Part shown: in pieces, positions 43,961-52,553 of the stretch | Layout: each line of letters opens with the position of its first letter | Position numbering within the stretch: the stretch's first letter is position 1 | Assembly (NCBI RefSeq): GCF_943373825.1 | Contig: NZ_CALSBP010000002.1 | Span: 3,399,501 to 3,463,500 of the forward strand | Origin: Aquimarina spinulae | Lineage (GTDB): Bacteria > Bacteroidota > Bacteroidia > Flavobacteriales > Flavobacteriaceae | Length of the DNA stretch: 64,000 nt | Direction of reading: 5' to 3' | The notes under the pieces: generated by a model | What the model was told of the DNA's origin: nothing | Seen by the model: only the letters and a program-made list of their open reading frames with translations | Database searches by the model: none | Position numbers and translations under genes: made by a program

Positions 43961-44143
43961 TCATATATAGAGTTGACATATGTTTTGTTTGCACTTAAAA
44001 AGTCTACTACAACAAGCACCGTGGCCGTCTACCATGCATGGATCACCTTGGCAATTGACGTTTATTCTTCCTCCATTAATAGATTGTTGTTCTTTTTTGT
44101 TCAATGTTTTACCATTGGAGAGATTTAAAATGTTTGATAACAT
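43961..44143 (-). CDS. GG-leader knottin-like peptide P9
   Basis: A 60-residue precursor with leader MLSNILNLSNGKTLNKKEQQ plus SINGG and a 35-residue core. Cysteines at 31, 36, 44, 45, 51 and 56 give C-x4-C-x7-CC-x5-C-x4-C. It is the most diverged core of the four (MVDGHGA, SRLFK, KQNI, tail QLYI) but keeps the C-C-CC-C-C order. It is the first gene of the array in the direction of transcription and lies divergent from a secreted nuclease gene. Confidence 0.86.
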   Translation of the reverse strand: MLSNILNLSNGKTLNKKEQQSINGGRINVNCQGDPCMVDGHGACCSRLFKCKQNICQLYI

Positions 44144-44170
44144 AATTAAAGTTTTAAGATTTAATTTTCC

Positions 44171-44222
44171 GAACTTTTATAGACACTCAGGTCTATGTCT
44201 CTATGATTTTACTATTTGTTTT
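44171..44222 (-). promoter_or_regulatory. conserved upstream element of P9
   Basis: GAACTTTTATAGACACTCAG then GTCTATGTCTCTATG and ATTTTACTATTTGTTTTAAG, starting 28 bp upstream of the P9 ATG. Confidence 0.55.
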
Positions 44223-44273
44223 AAGTAACATATAGCTTTCTAATAGTTTTATAAAACTAGTATGTTGTGGATG

Positions 44274-44321
44274 TATGTTATCCCGATTCTTTGAATAGTC
44301 AAGAAATCAGGACAATCTTAT
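44274..44321. repeat. 48-bp exact repeat, copy 2 (upstream of P9)
   Basis: Identical to 42827-42874. It marks the outer boundary of the P6-P9 array on the nuclease side and can fold into the same hairpin. Confidence 0.85.
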
Positions 44322-44404
44322 GAAGTTTTGTAGGATGTTAATTAGATGCTCTACTATTAAAATTCAATAGTATTGTTTTGTTATTTTTGCTTTTTCAAAA
44401 TGAT

Positions 44405-45208
44405 ATGAGAATGAATAGAAAATATCTGTATCCAATGTTGATTATTATAGTCACTGTTGGGTTTTATTACTTTGAAGGGTATATTGAAAATAATGATTTT
44501 ACAGAGAAGAAAACTAAAAACACGACTGATTTAGGCTTTTATTACCTTCCGACATCTACCACAGGAGCTATAATAGTTCATGATTTTTATTCATTATCAT
44601 ATTCTGAAAAACATGAACAGGCAGAATGGGTAGCTTATGAATTGAAAAAAGAACATTTATCTACAAATGAATTTAAGCGACCTTTTTTTGAAGAAGATAG
44701 AAAAGTAAAATCGTCTTCTGCAGATTGGCGCAATTACAAAAAATCTGGATATGATAGAGGGCATTTATGTCCGGCTGGTGATAGGAGATTTACATATCAG
44801 GCCTTTGAAGAGACATTTCTTACTTCGAACATTACACCTCAAAATCATGAGTTTAATAGCGGTATCTGGAATTATTTGGAACAAAAAATAAGATATTGGG
44901 CCAAAGCGTATGATGGAGTATATATAATAACAGGTGGTATATTATCAGAAGATCTTCCTACAATTGGGTATGAACATATCTCTGTGCCTAAACAATTTTA
45001 TAAAATTGTATTTAATAATTCTTCCACTAATCCAAAAATGATTGCTTTTTTGATACCACATAAAGATACTAAAACACCTTTAAAAAACTTTGTTGTGCCT
45101 GTAGACGAAATCGAAAAATTAACAGGGATCGATTTTTTTACATCATTAGAGGATAAAGTAGAGAACCAATTAGAAGCTTCTTCTGCTACCCAAGGATGGA
45201 AGTTTTAA
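44405..45208 (+). CDS. DNA/RNA non-specific endonuclease, exported or membrane-anchored
   Basis: A 267-residue nuclease of the beta-beta-alpha-metal (NUC1) family. An N-terminal hydrophobic segment (YPMLIIIVTVGFYYF) acts as signal or anchor. The catalytic DRGH motif is in SGYDRGHLCPAGDRRF (His about residue 120), and the metal-binding Asn lies in TSNITPQNHEFNSGIW. It probably degrades nucleic acids outside the cytoplasm. The ATG at 44405 was chosen over a TTG at 44378; an ATG two codons later is also possible. It is divergent from the peptide array. Confidence 0.9.
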   Translation: MRMNRKYLYPMLIIIVTVGFYYFEGYIENNDFTEKKTKNTTDLGFYYLPTSTTGAIIVHDFYSLSYSEKHEQAEWVAYELKKEHLSTNEFKRPFFEEDRKVKSSSADWRNYKKSGYDRGHLCPAGDRRFTYQAFEETFLTSNITPQNHEFNSGIWNYLEQKIRYWAKAYDGVYIITGGILSEDLPTIGYEHISVPKQFYKIVFNNSSTNPKMIAFLIPHKDTKTPLKNFVVPVDEIEKLTGIDFFTSLEDKVENQLEASSATQGWKF

Positions 45209-45225
45209 TATTGATGTTTTTAGTG

Positions 45226-46479
45226 TTACCACTCATTTACTCGATTAGCGTCTAGTTTAATAAAAATAAAGAGTAAAATTGTAAATCCCCATAAGCTAGA
45301 CCCTCCATAACTAAAAAAAGGAAGAGGAATCCCAATAGTCGGTATTAATCCTGTTACCATTCCTATGTTTATTGTAAAATGAATAAATAAGATACCAACT
45401 ACACTGTAACCATATACGCGGCTAAATTGAGATTTTTGTCTTTCGGCTAGATGGATAAGTCGAATTAATAATAAAATAAATAGAATTATAATCATAGTGG
45501 CGCCCAGAAAACCCCACTCTTCACCAACGGTACTGAATATATAATCGGTACGTTGTTCTGGAACGAAACGTCCTTTAGTCTGTGTTCCTTCTTTCCATCC
45601 TTTGCCAGTCCAGCCACCGCTACCAATAGCGATCTGACTTTGATTGATATTATAGCCTTTATCTTTTGAATCTACTTCTTTGCCTAAAACAATATTGAAT
45701 CGATCTCTGTGCCTTTGTTCGAATACGTGGTTAAAGATATAATTAACCGAAAAACAAAATCCGGCTACTACAATAATGGTAAGAAGATATCTTGAGTATT
45801 TCGGTTTTCGTTTTCTATTTCTAATAAGTATAAATAGCATAATAGCTGCAACCACAAGAACTACCCATATTGGATTAAAAAGCAATGTGAAGATAAATAA
45901 TCCTGCAGCAGAAGCTCCAACAATTAGATATATAGTGGCCAGACCTTCTCTGTATAATGGAAAGAAAAAAGCAGCATATACCAATGCACTTCCCGGATCG
46001 GGCTGGGGTATAATAAATACGGCTGGTATTACAATAATTAAAAAAGCTCTAACCTGATAGCCAAGAATTTTTATATTAGTTTGCATATCACTTAAGAATT
46101 TAGCCAGGGCTAATGCTGTACATGCTTTGGCAAACTCTGAAGGTTGTAACCCGGCAGGCCCAATCTGATACCAGGATGTCGCACCATTTATATTTTTTCC
46201 AAATACAAAAAGACCTAATAATGATAGTAATGATATTACATAAATTAATCCAGCAAAGCGTTCATAAAATTTTGCCTCTATAGCCTGAGTGATAATAATC
46301 AATACTATGCTGAATAAAATCCAATAGGCTTGTCTAACATATGCATGTGAAAAATCAGCTAATGAGAAGGCTTCATTCTCAGAAGAAGCAGAGTAGATGT
46401 TTACCCACCCAAAACCAACAAGTAATAAAAATAATAAGACTGTTACCCAATCTATTGCAGCTACACTGGATCTTGCCAT
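45226..46479 (-). CDS. rodA: peptidoglycan glycosyltransferase RodA
   Basis: A SEDS-family glycosyltransferase of 417 residues with about 10 TM helices that polymerises lipid II for lateral wall growth together with PBP2. Visible are GFGWVNIYSAS, GATSWYQIGPAGLQPSEFAK in two parts, the extracellular loop RTDYIFSTVGEEWGFLGA, and GIPLPFFSYGGSSL. Its ATG overlaps the mrdA stop by one base (TAATG). It is the last gene of the cell-shape operon. Confidence 0.96.
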   Translation of the reverse strand: MARSSVAAIDWVTVLLFLLLVGFGWVNIYSASSENEAFSLADFSHAYVRQAYWILFSIVLIIITQAIEAKFYERFAGLIYVISLLSLLGLFVFGKNINGATSWYQIGPAGLQPSEFAKACTALALAKFLSDMQTNIKILGYQVRAFLIIVIPAVFIIPQPDPGSALVYAAFFFPLYREGLATIYLIVGASAAGLFIFTLLFNPIWVVLVVAAIMLFILIRNRKRKPKYSRYLLTIIVVAGFCFSVNYIFNHVFEQRHRDRFNIVLGKEVDSKDKGYNINQSQIAIGSGGWTGKGWKEGTQTKGRFVPEQRTDYIFSTVGEEWGFLGATMIIILFILLLIRLIHLAERQKSQFSRVYGYSVVGILFIHFTINIGMVTGLIPTIGIPLPFFSYGGSSLWGFTILLFIFIKLDANRVNEW

Positions 46480-48350
46480 TATTGATTAATTTTAAATGGT
46501 TCGCCACTGTAGGGTTTGGCATATTCTTCTTCGAGACTGTGTGTGAGAATCCAATCTTCTAAATCTGTTCTAGAGATGACCCCGTTTGTATGTTGTTCTA
46601 TCATTAGTGAAGCAATTTTTCCTGCATAACGAGCACCCCAATATCCGTTTTCGACAAATACAGCTATTGCTATTTTGGGATTATCTTTTGGAGCAAATGC
46701 TACAAAAACAGAATGATCGGTAAGTTGGGTTTTTTTACCATCAATTTTGGTAAAGTTTTCTGCTGTTCCTGTTTTTCCACATATCTCAATACCTTCGACT
46801 TGTAAGGATCGAGCAGTACCTTGGGTATATACCTGATACATTCCTTCTACCACAGGTTCAAAATGCTCTTTGTTAATTGTTGTAACTTTAGGAATAGTAT
46901 AATTTTCGTTTTCTATGGGCTTGCCATCTATTGCTTTTATAATATGCGGAGTAAAATAATGTCCCCTGTTTGCAATCGCAGCAGTCATATTTGCTAACTG
47001 TATAGGAGTAGAAAGTACTTCTCCTTGTCCTATAGCATTAGACAATGTAGCAGATGCATACCATTTATAAGTTGGATATTGATAAATCTTATTGTAATAT
47101 TTTGCGGTTGGCACTTTCCCTCTTTTTCCTGTTGGTAAATCATAACCCAAATAATTCCCTAAGCCAAAACTTTCAACATGTTTTCTCCAAGTTTCCATTC
47201 CTTCTTGCGGAGTGTCATACTTTTCAATAATTCTTCTGTATACTGTTGCAAAATATGCATTACAAGAATTAGCTATACCTGGAATCATATTTAAAGGGCT
47301 TCTGTGGGAATGACAACCAAGTTTTCTTCCATTTTTTCCATAATAATACCCCATTCTGCAAGAAATACTTTCCTGGGTATCAATTACCCCTTCCTGTAAT
47401 GCTATCAATGCATTAACTGTTTTAAATGGTGATCCCGGAGGGTATTCGGCTTTTAGACCTCTATCAAAAAGTGGTATAGCAATAGTGTCATAAACTAATT
47501 TGGTGAAATTCGGAGACCGTTTTCTTCCTACTAATAATTCTGGTTTGTATGTTGGAGCTGTTACCAAAGCCAATATTTCTCCTGTAGAAGGTTCTAGAGC
47601 TACAATACCTCCTCGTTTGTTTTGCATAAGTTTTTGTCCATATGCCTGTAGTTTTGAATCCAGAGTTAAGGTAAGATCTTTTCCATTTACAGGAAGAGTG
47701 TCAAATTTTCCATTTTTATATGGCCCTATATCTCTATTAAACCGATCTTTTTGAATTCGTTTTACTCCTTTGATACCCCTAAGCTCATTCTCATATTGTT
47801 TTTCTACACCATCAATACCAATAAGATCTCCAGAGAGGTAATAAGGATCTTCTTTTATTAACCTTTCGTTTACTTCACCAATATACCCTAATACGTTTGC
47901 AGCATTAACAGTTTGATAATCCCTTAATGAACGTTTTTGAATATAAAAACCTTCAAATTTCCTCATTTTTTCCTGAAGATAGGCATACTCATCTTTGGTC
48001 AATTGTGGTATAACTATAGAAGGTACTCTTGGAGAATAGACTCTAGCTTTTTTAAGCCTTTTTATAAGTTTATCTTTACCGATATTAAGAATAGAACAAA
48101 ACTCTAAAGTATCAAAAGGTTTTAATTCTCTGGGAATAACCATAACATCGTATGAAGGTTGGTTGGTGACCAGTAACCTTCCATTTCGATCATAAATAGC
48201 TCCTCTTTGAGGGTAATCATAAATTACTTTGATCGCATTATCTTCTGATAACGAGGCAAAAGAAGTATTGTATATCTGCAAATAAAATAACCTTGCAACA
48301 AAGACAATACCAGTAGTAATAATTATTAGGTAGAGTAGTAATTTTCTCAT
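46479..48350 (-). CDS. mrdA: penicillin-binding protein 2
   Basis: A class B PBP transpeptidase of 623 residues for rod elongation. It has one N-terminal TM (residues 4-22), a pedestal domain starting YDYPQRGAIYDRNGRLL, and the transpeptidase domain with SxxK as SPFK (about residue 307, in EYPPGSPFKTV), SxN as SCN (ANSCNAYFAT) and KTGT (CGKTGTAENF). It overlaps mreD by 4 bp (ATGA) and rodA by 1 bp, so expression is tightly coupled. Confidence 0.96.
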   Translation of the reverse strand: MRKLLLYLIIITTGIVFVARLFYLQIYNTSFASLSEDNAIKVIYDYPQRGAIYDRNGRLLVTNQPSYDVMVIPRELKPFDTLEFCSILNIGKDKLIKRLKKARVYSPRVPSIVIPQLTKDEYAYLQEKMRKFEGFYIQKRSLRDYQTVNAANVLGYIGEVNERLIKEDPYYLSGDLIGIDGVEKQYENELRGIKGVKRIQKDRFNRDIGPYKNGKFDTLPVNGKDLTLTLDSKLQAYGQKLMQNKRGGIVALEPSTGEILALVTAPTYKPELLVGRKRSPNFTKLVYDTIAIPLFDRGLKAEYPPGSPFKTVNALIALQEGVIDTQESISCRMGYYYGKNGRKLGCHSHRSPLNMIPGIANSCNAYFATVYRRIIEKYDTPQEGMETWRKHVESFGLGNYLGYDLPTGKRGKVPTAKYYNKIYQYPTYKWYASATLSNAIGQGEVLSTPIQLANMTAAIANRGHYFTPHIIKAIDGKPIENENYTIPKVTTINKEHFEPVVEGMYQVYTQGTARSLQVEGIEICGKTGTAENFTKIDGKKTQLTDHSVFVAFAPKDNPKIAIAVFVENGYWGARYAGKIASLMIEQHTNGVISRTDLEDWILTHSLEEEYAKPYSGEPFKINQ

Positions 48351-48853
48351 GAATCATTTCTTCTAAACAATACCAAAACCAGCATGGTAATCACTATTGT
48401 AAATAAACTAGAAAATAACGTTTTTTTAATGATTAATAGTATGTGAGAGAAGTTAAAAATTTCTAACGAGAAAAGTACAATATGATGTGTTAAAACCATT
48501 AAGATTACATAAGCAAAACGTTCACCAAATCCAACATTGCTTAGTTTTACGGTTTGAAACTCATAACTAAGCCCAAATACCGATCGCAATGCTACTGGAC
48601 GAAAAAATGCAATAACTGTACATGCGGCGGCATGTACGCCTCCAGAATCACCAAACATATCTATGATCAATCCTAACATAAAACTTACTACAAGAAAAAG
48701 CCCTTTATTAATATTGATAGGGGCCATAAGAATAAAAATGATATAGATATATGGGTTTAGGTATCCTAAAAAATTAATATGGTTTAAGATAAATACCTGA
48801 ATTAAAACCAAAACAATGAATCTAATGATATGTAGTAAAGTATCCCTGTTCAT
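48347..48853 (-). CDS. mreD: rod shape-determining protein MreD
   Basis: A 168-residue integral membrane protein with five to six TM helices. It is recognised mainly by context between mreC and mrdA and by size, with FLNHINFLGYLNPYIYI and MLGLIIDMFGDSGGVHA matching the family. It is part of the elongasome scaffold. It starts 3 bp after the mreC stop. Confidence 0.9.
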   Translation of the reverse strand: MNRDTLLHIIRFIVLVLIQVFILNHINFLGYLNPYIYIIFILMAPININKGLFLVVSFMLGLIIDMFGDSGGVHAAACTVIAFFRPVALRSVFGLSYEFQTVKLSNVGFGERFAYVILMVLTHHIVLFSLEIFNFSHILLIIKKTLFSSLFTIVITMLVLVLFRRNDS

Positions 48854-48856
48854 GAT

Positions 48857-49669
48857 TTAATTCTCTAAGCTTTTAATTTCTTCAATATCCCTACTTTTTA
48901 TTGCATAAACAAAACCAATATCACTCATGTCGTTAAATAATTTGACATCTATTAAATAATAGCTTTTGTTTTGATTTAATTTATAACTGGCAATTGTTCC
49001 TATTCCTATTCCCTTTGGAAAAATAGTCGAGCGACCATGTGTTATAATAGTGTCTCCTTCTCTAAGAATTGCTTGTCGAGGGATAGTCTCTAGCTGAACA
49101 ATATTTGGATCTTTTCCATTCCAGATTAAAGAACCATACTGGTTAGACTTTTTTAATCCGGCATTAATTCTAGAATTACTGTTAAGAATAGAAATCACTC
49201 TACTGTAATTTTTTGAAGTATTCTCTATAATTCCTATAATCCCTTTATCTGTAATAATCCCCATATCGGGTACAATACTATCTTTTTCGCCTTTGTTAAT
49301 CAGGATGTAGTTATCAATTTTGCTGTAATCATTTTTAATTACCCTGGCTTTGGTAAAAGTATAAGGTTTATCAAAAGATAGCGTGTCCAGATATTTTGTA
49401 GCAACAGAATCTACCCCTAGAGCACTTAGTTGATTACGAAGGTTTTCATTCTCTTCTAGTAATCGCTGATTTTCCTTCTTTAGACCAAAATAGTCACTTA
49501 CCGAGTGTTGCCAACTATATAGCGCTCCACTTAAAAAATTGGTAGAACCAACAAATTTGCTTCTATGGTAAGAATGTGATTGTATAGTAAAAATCAGTGC
49601 TATACATAATAGTAGTAGAAATAGCAGAAAACGTTTATTCTTAATTAAAAAATTAATAATCTGCTGCAT
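48857..49669 (-). CDS. mreC: rod shape-determining protein MreC
   Basis: A 270-residue bitopic protein with one TM (residues 13-29), a coiled coil (about 60-95: LKKENQRLLEENENLRNQL) and a periplasmic two-barrel domain (GEKDSIVPDMGIITDKGIIG, GRSTIFPKGIGIG). It links MreB to PBP2 and RodA. A 128-bp gap with a small GCTAAG/CTTAGC hairpin separates it from mreB. Confidence 0.94.
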   Translation of the reverse strand: MQQIINFLIKNKRFLLFLLLLCIALIFTIQSHSYHRSKFVGSTNFLSGALYSWQHSVSDYFGLKKENQRLLEENENLRNQLSALGVDSVATKYLDTLSFDKPYTFTKARVIKNDYSKIDNYILINKGEKDSIVPDMGIITDKGIIGIIENTSKNYSRVISILNSNSRINAGLKKSNQYGSLIWNGKDPNIVQLETIPRQAILREGDTIITHGRSTIFPKGIGIGTIASYKLNQNKSYYLIDVKLFNDMSDIGFVYAIKSRDIEEIKSLEN

Positions 49670-49797
49670 GATTTAGAGTATGATGACTTCTTTGGTTAAA
49701 CGTTCTATGTTAAGCTAAGCCTTACTTAGCAAGTATTAAAGCAGGATAACGTAAAATCAGAAATTTAGGTATATTTCAGGAATGTTTTTTTACAACA

Positions 49798-50826
49798 TTA
49801 TTTTATCAAAACACTCTTATACCTATTTAGGTTTTTTAGTGTAATCCCTGTACCTCGTACAACTGCTCTTAACGGGTCTTCTGCAATATAGACTGGTAAA
49901 TCTGTTTTTTGTGATAAACGCTTATCTAATCCACGTAACATAGAACCTCCTCCTGCAAGATATATACCGGTATTATAAATATCTGCAGCAAGTTCTGGAG
50001 GAGTTTGCGATAAGGTTTCCATTACAGCATCTTCGATACGTAGAATAGATTTATCAAGTGCTTTAGCCATTTCTCTATACGAAATCTGAACCTGTTTAGG
50101 TTTTCCTGTAAGTAGATCACGACCCTGAACATTCATTTCTTCAGGTGGTAACTCCAAATCTTCTGTAGCAGCACCAATTTGTATTTTTATTTTCTCAGCA
50201 GTACGCTCTCCAACATATAAGTTATGTTGTGTACGCATATAATATATAATATCATTGGTAAATACATCTCCTGCAATTTTTACCGATTTATCACACACAA
50301 TTCCTCCTAATGCAATAACTGCAATTTCTGTAGTACCTCCACCTATATCCACTATCATATTTCCTTTAGGCTGCATAATATCTACACCAATACCAATTGC
50401 AGCTGCCATAGGTTCGTGGATAAGGTATACTTCTTTTCCATTTACACGTTCTGCACTTTCTTTTACAGCCCGCATTTCGACTTCGGTAATTCCTGAAGGA
50501 ATACATATCACCATACGTAAAGCAGGGGCAAATATTTTTTTCTTCAATGCCGGGATATCTTTGATAAACATACTTATCATTTTTTCACTGGCATCAAAGT
50601 CTGCAATTACCCCATCCTTAAGTGGGCGAATAGTTTTTATATTCTCATGAGTTTTTCCCTGCATCATGGCAGCCTCTTTTCCAGCTGCAATAATTTTACC
50701 AGTCATAATATCTCTGGCCACAATAGAGGGACTATCCACTACTACTTTGTCATTGTGGATCACTAATGTGTTAGCGGTACCTAAATCTATTGCAATCTCT
50801 TCGGTAAAGAAGTCAAAAAATCCCAT
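49798..50826 (-). CDS. mreB: rod shape-determining protein MreB
   Basis: The actin-like filament protein of 342 residues that guides lateral wall synthesis. The phosphate-1 loop is IAIDLGTANTLV, phosphate-2 is VDIGGGTTEIAVIALGG, and the adenosine segment is GIYLAGGGSMLRGLD. The ATG at 50826 (MGFFDFFTEE) is preferred to an in-frame ATG three codons upstream. It lies 43 bp after purH and may be read from the purH promoter. Confidence 0.97.
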   Translation of the reverse strand: MGFFDFFTEEIAIDLGTANTLVIHNDKVVVDSPSIVARDIMTGKIIAAGKEAAMMQGKTHENIKTIRPLKDGVIADFDASEKMISMFIKDIPALKKKIFAPALRMVICIPSGITEVEMRAVKESAERVNGKEVYLIHEPMAAAIGIGVDIMQPKGNMIVDIGGGTTEIAVIALGGIVCDKSVKIAGDVFTNDIIYYMRTQHNLYVGERTAEKIKIQIGAATEDLELPPEEMNVQGRDLLTGKPKQVQISYREMAKALDKSILRIEDAVMETLSQTPPELAADIYNTGIYLAGGGSMLRGLDKRLSQKTDLPVYIAEDPLRAVVRGTGITLKNLNRYKSVLIK

Positions 50827-50869
50827 AAAAGTCAAAAAAAGGGGTTAAAATTCAGTAAATGTAATAAAA

Positions 50870-52402
50870 TTAATGTTTAAAATGACGTGTTCCGGTCATA
50901 ACCATTGCAATTCCGTTTTGATCGCAGTAATCAATGCTCAATTGATCCTTGATAGAACCTCCTGGTTGGATCACAGCTTTAATACCTGCGTTGTCTGCAA
51001 TTTCTACACAATCTGGAAAAGGAAAAAAAGCATCACTAGCCATAACCGCTCCATTAAGATCAAAATTAAATGCCTTTGCTTTCTCTACAGATTGCTTTAA
51101 TGCATCTACTCTAGAGGTTTGTCCTGTTCCACTTGCTAATAATTGTTTTTCTTTAGTAAATACTATCGTATTTGATTTGGTGTGTTTACAGATTTTTGAT
51201 GCAAATAAAAGATCTTCTATTTGCTCTGATGTAGGCGCTACCTTAGTTACGGTCTCCAAATCTGTTTTGGCATCCGTTTTAAGATCTTTGTCCTGAACCA
51301 GTGCACCATTTAAACAAGTACGTACTTGTGTTTTTGGCAAATCGATATCCTTTTGTACTAAAATAATTCTGTTTTTCTTTCCTTTTAGGATCTCTATAGC
51401 TTCAGTACTAAAAGAAGGAGCAATAACAACTTCGCAAAATAGTTTATGAATTTCATTGGCAGTTGCCGAATCAATTTCGCTATTACTAATTAAGATACCT
51501 CCAAATGCCGAAACAGGATCACCAGCCAATGCATCAATATACGACTGAAGAACAGTTTCTCTTTGTGCTAAACCACAAGCATTATTATGTTTTAAAATTG
51601 CAAATGTTGGCGACTCTCCTTTAAATTCACTCATCAGGTTTACTGCGGCATCAACATCAAGCAAGTTGTTATATGATAGTTCTTTACCGTGTAGTTTGTC
51701 AAACATAGTATCAAAATCCCCAAAGAAAAAACCTTTTTGATGCGGATTTTCGCCATAACGTAATACCTTACCTTTGGTTTCGCTTATTTTAAGAGAAGCA
51801 ATTTCATGATCACTATTAAAATAATTAAAAATTGCCGAGTCGTAGTGAGAAGATACATTAAAAGCTTTGGCAGCAAAACGTTTACGATCTGCCAAAGAAA
51901 TAACTCCGTTTCCTTCAGAAATCACTTGTAAAAATTCTGCATAATCATCAACCGAAGCTACACAGGTTACATCAGAAAAGTTTTTGGCAGCTGCTCTAAT
52001 TAATGAAATTCCACCGATGTCTATTTTCTCAATAATATCTTGCTCAGGTGCACCAGAAGCTACCGTTTTTTCAAAAGGATAAAGGTCTACAATAACAATA
52101 TCAATTTGAGGGATCTCATATTGCTCAAGTTCTGCAACATCACTATCGTTATTTTGACGATTCAGGATTCCTCCAAAAACTTTTGGGTGCAATGTTTTAA
52201 CTCTTCCACCTAAGATTGAAGGATAAGACGTAACATCTTCAACAGGGATAACATCAATACCTAAATCTTTAATAAATTTTTCGGTTCCACCCGTAGAATA
52301 AATTGTGATATCAAGTTCGTCTAATTTTTTTACGATAGGTGCTAATCCTTCTTTACTGAATACAGAAATTAGTGCAGATTTAGCAGTTTTTGCGTTGCTC
52401 AT
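50870..52402 (-). CDS. purH: bifunctional AICAR transformylase/IMP cyclohydrolase
   Basis: A 510-residue enzyme for the last two steps of IMP synthesis. The N-terminal cyclohydrolase (IYSTGGTEKFI, LGGRVKTLHPKVFGGIL) is followed by the transformylase with the catalytic KHNNACG motif and GQTSRVDALKQSVEKA. It begins the purH-mreB-mreC-mreD-mrdA-rodA series, an arrangement that could couple purine supply to wall growth, or may just be a shared transcript. Confidence 0.97.
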   Translation of the reverse strand: MSNAKTAKSALISVFSKEGLAPIVKKLDELDITIYSTGGTEKFIKDLGIDVIPVEDVTSYPSILGGRVKTLHPKVFGGILNRQNNDSDVAELEQYEIPQIDIVIVDLYPFEKTVASGAPEQDIIEKIDIGGISLIRAAAKNFSDVTCVASVDDYAEFLQVISEGNGVISLADRKRFAAKAFNVSSHYDSAIFNYFNSDHEIASLKISETKGKVLRYGENPHQKGFFFGDFDTMFDKLHGKELSYNNLLDVDAAVNLMSEFKGESPTFAILKHNNACGLAQRETVLQSYIDALAGDPVSAFGGILISNSEIDSATANEIHKLFCEVVIAPSFSTEAIEILKGKKNRIILVQKDIDLPKTQVRTCLNGALVQDKDLKTDAKTDLETVTKVAPTSEQIEDLLFASKICKHTKSNTIVFTKEKQLLASGTGQTSRVDALKQSVEKAKAFNFDLNGAVMASDAFFPFPDCVEIADNAGIKAVIQPGGSIKDQLSIDYCDQNGIAMVMTGTRHFKH

Positions 52403-52425
52403 GAGAAAATTTAGTTAGTAAAATG

Positions 52426-52457
52426 CAAAAATAGCAATTTAGTACCCAATTAGACAA
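52426..52457 (-). promoter_or_regulatory. purH promoter
   Basis: On the minus strand: TTG at 52457-52455, a 21-nt spacer, and TATTTTTG at 52433-52426, an exact TAnnTTTG, 24 bp before the ATG. Confidence 0.6.
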
Positions 52458-52553
52458 TCAATTATGTGTAATTGTTTTCAATAAATTGTAACAAAAATAT
52501 AAGGAAAACGTCCTATATTTAAATAATTTAAAATCCAGTTCAAAAAATAGAAC

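Noticed and set aside
42479..44143. CRISPR array or lanthipeptide cluster
   Set aside because: The repeated units are whole genes of about 180 bp with coding constraint and unequal spacing, not short repeats with spacers. No LanB, LanC or LanM gene is present, and the conserved CC pairs fit disulfides better than thioethers.
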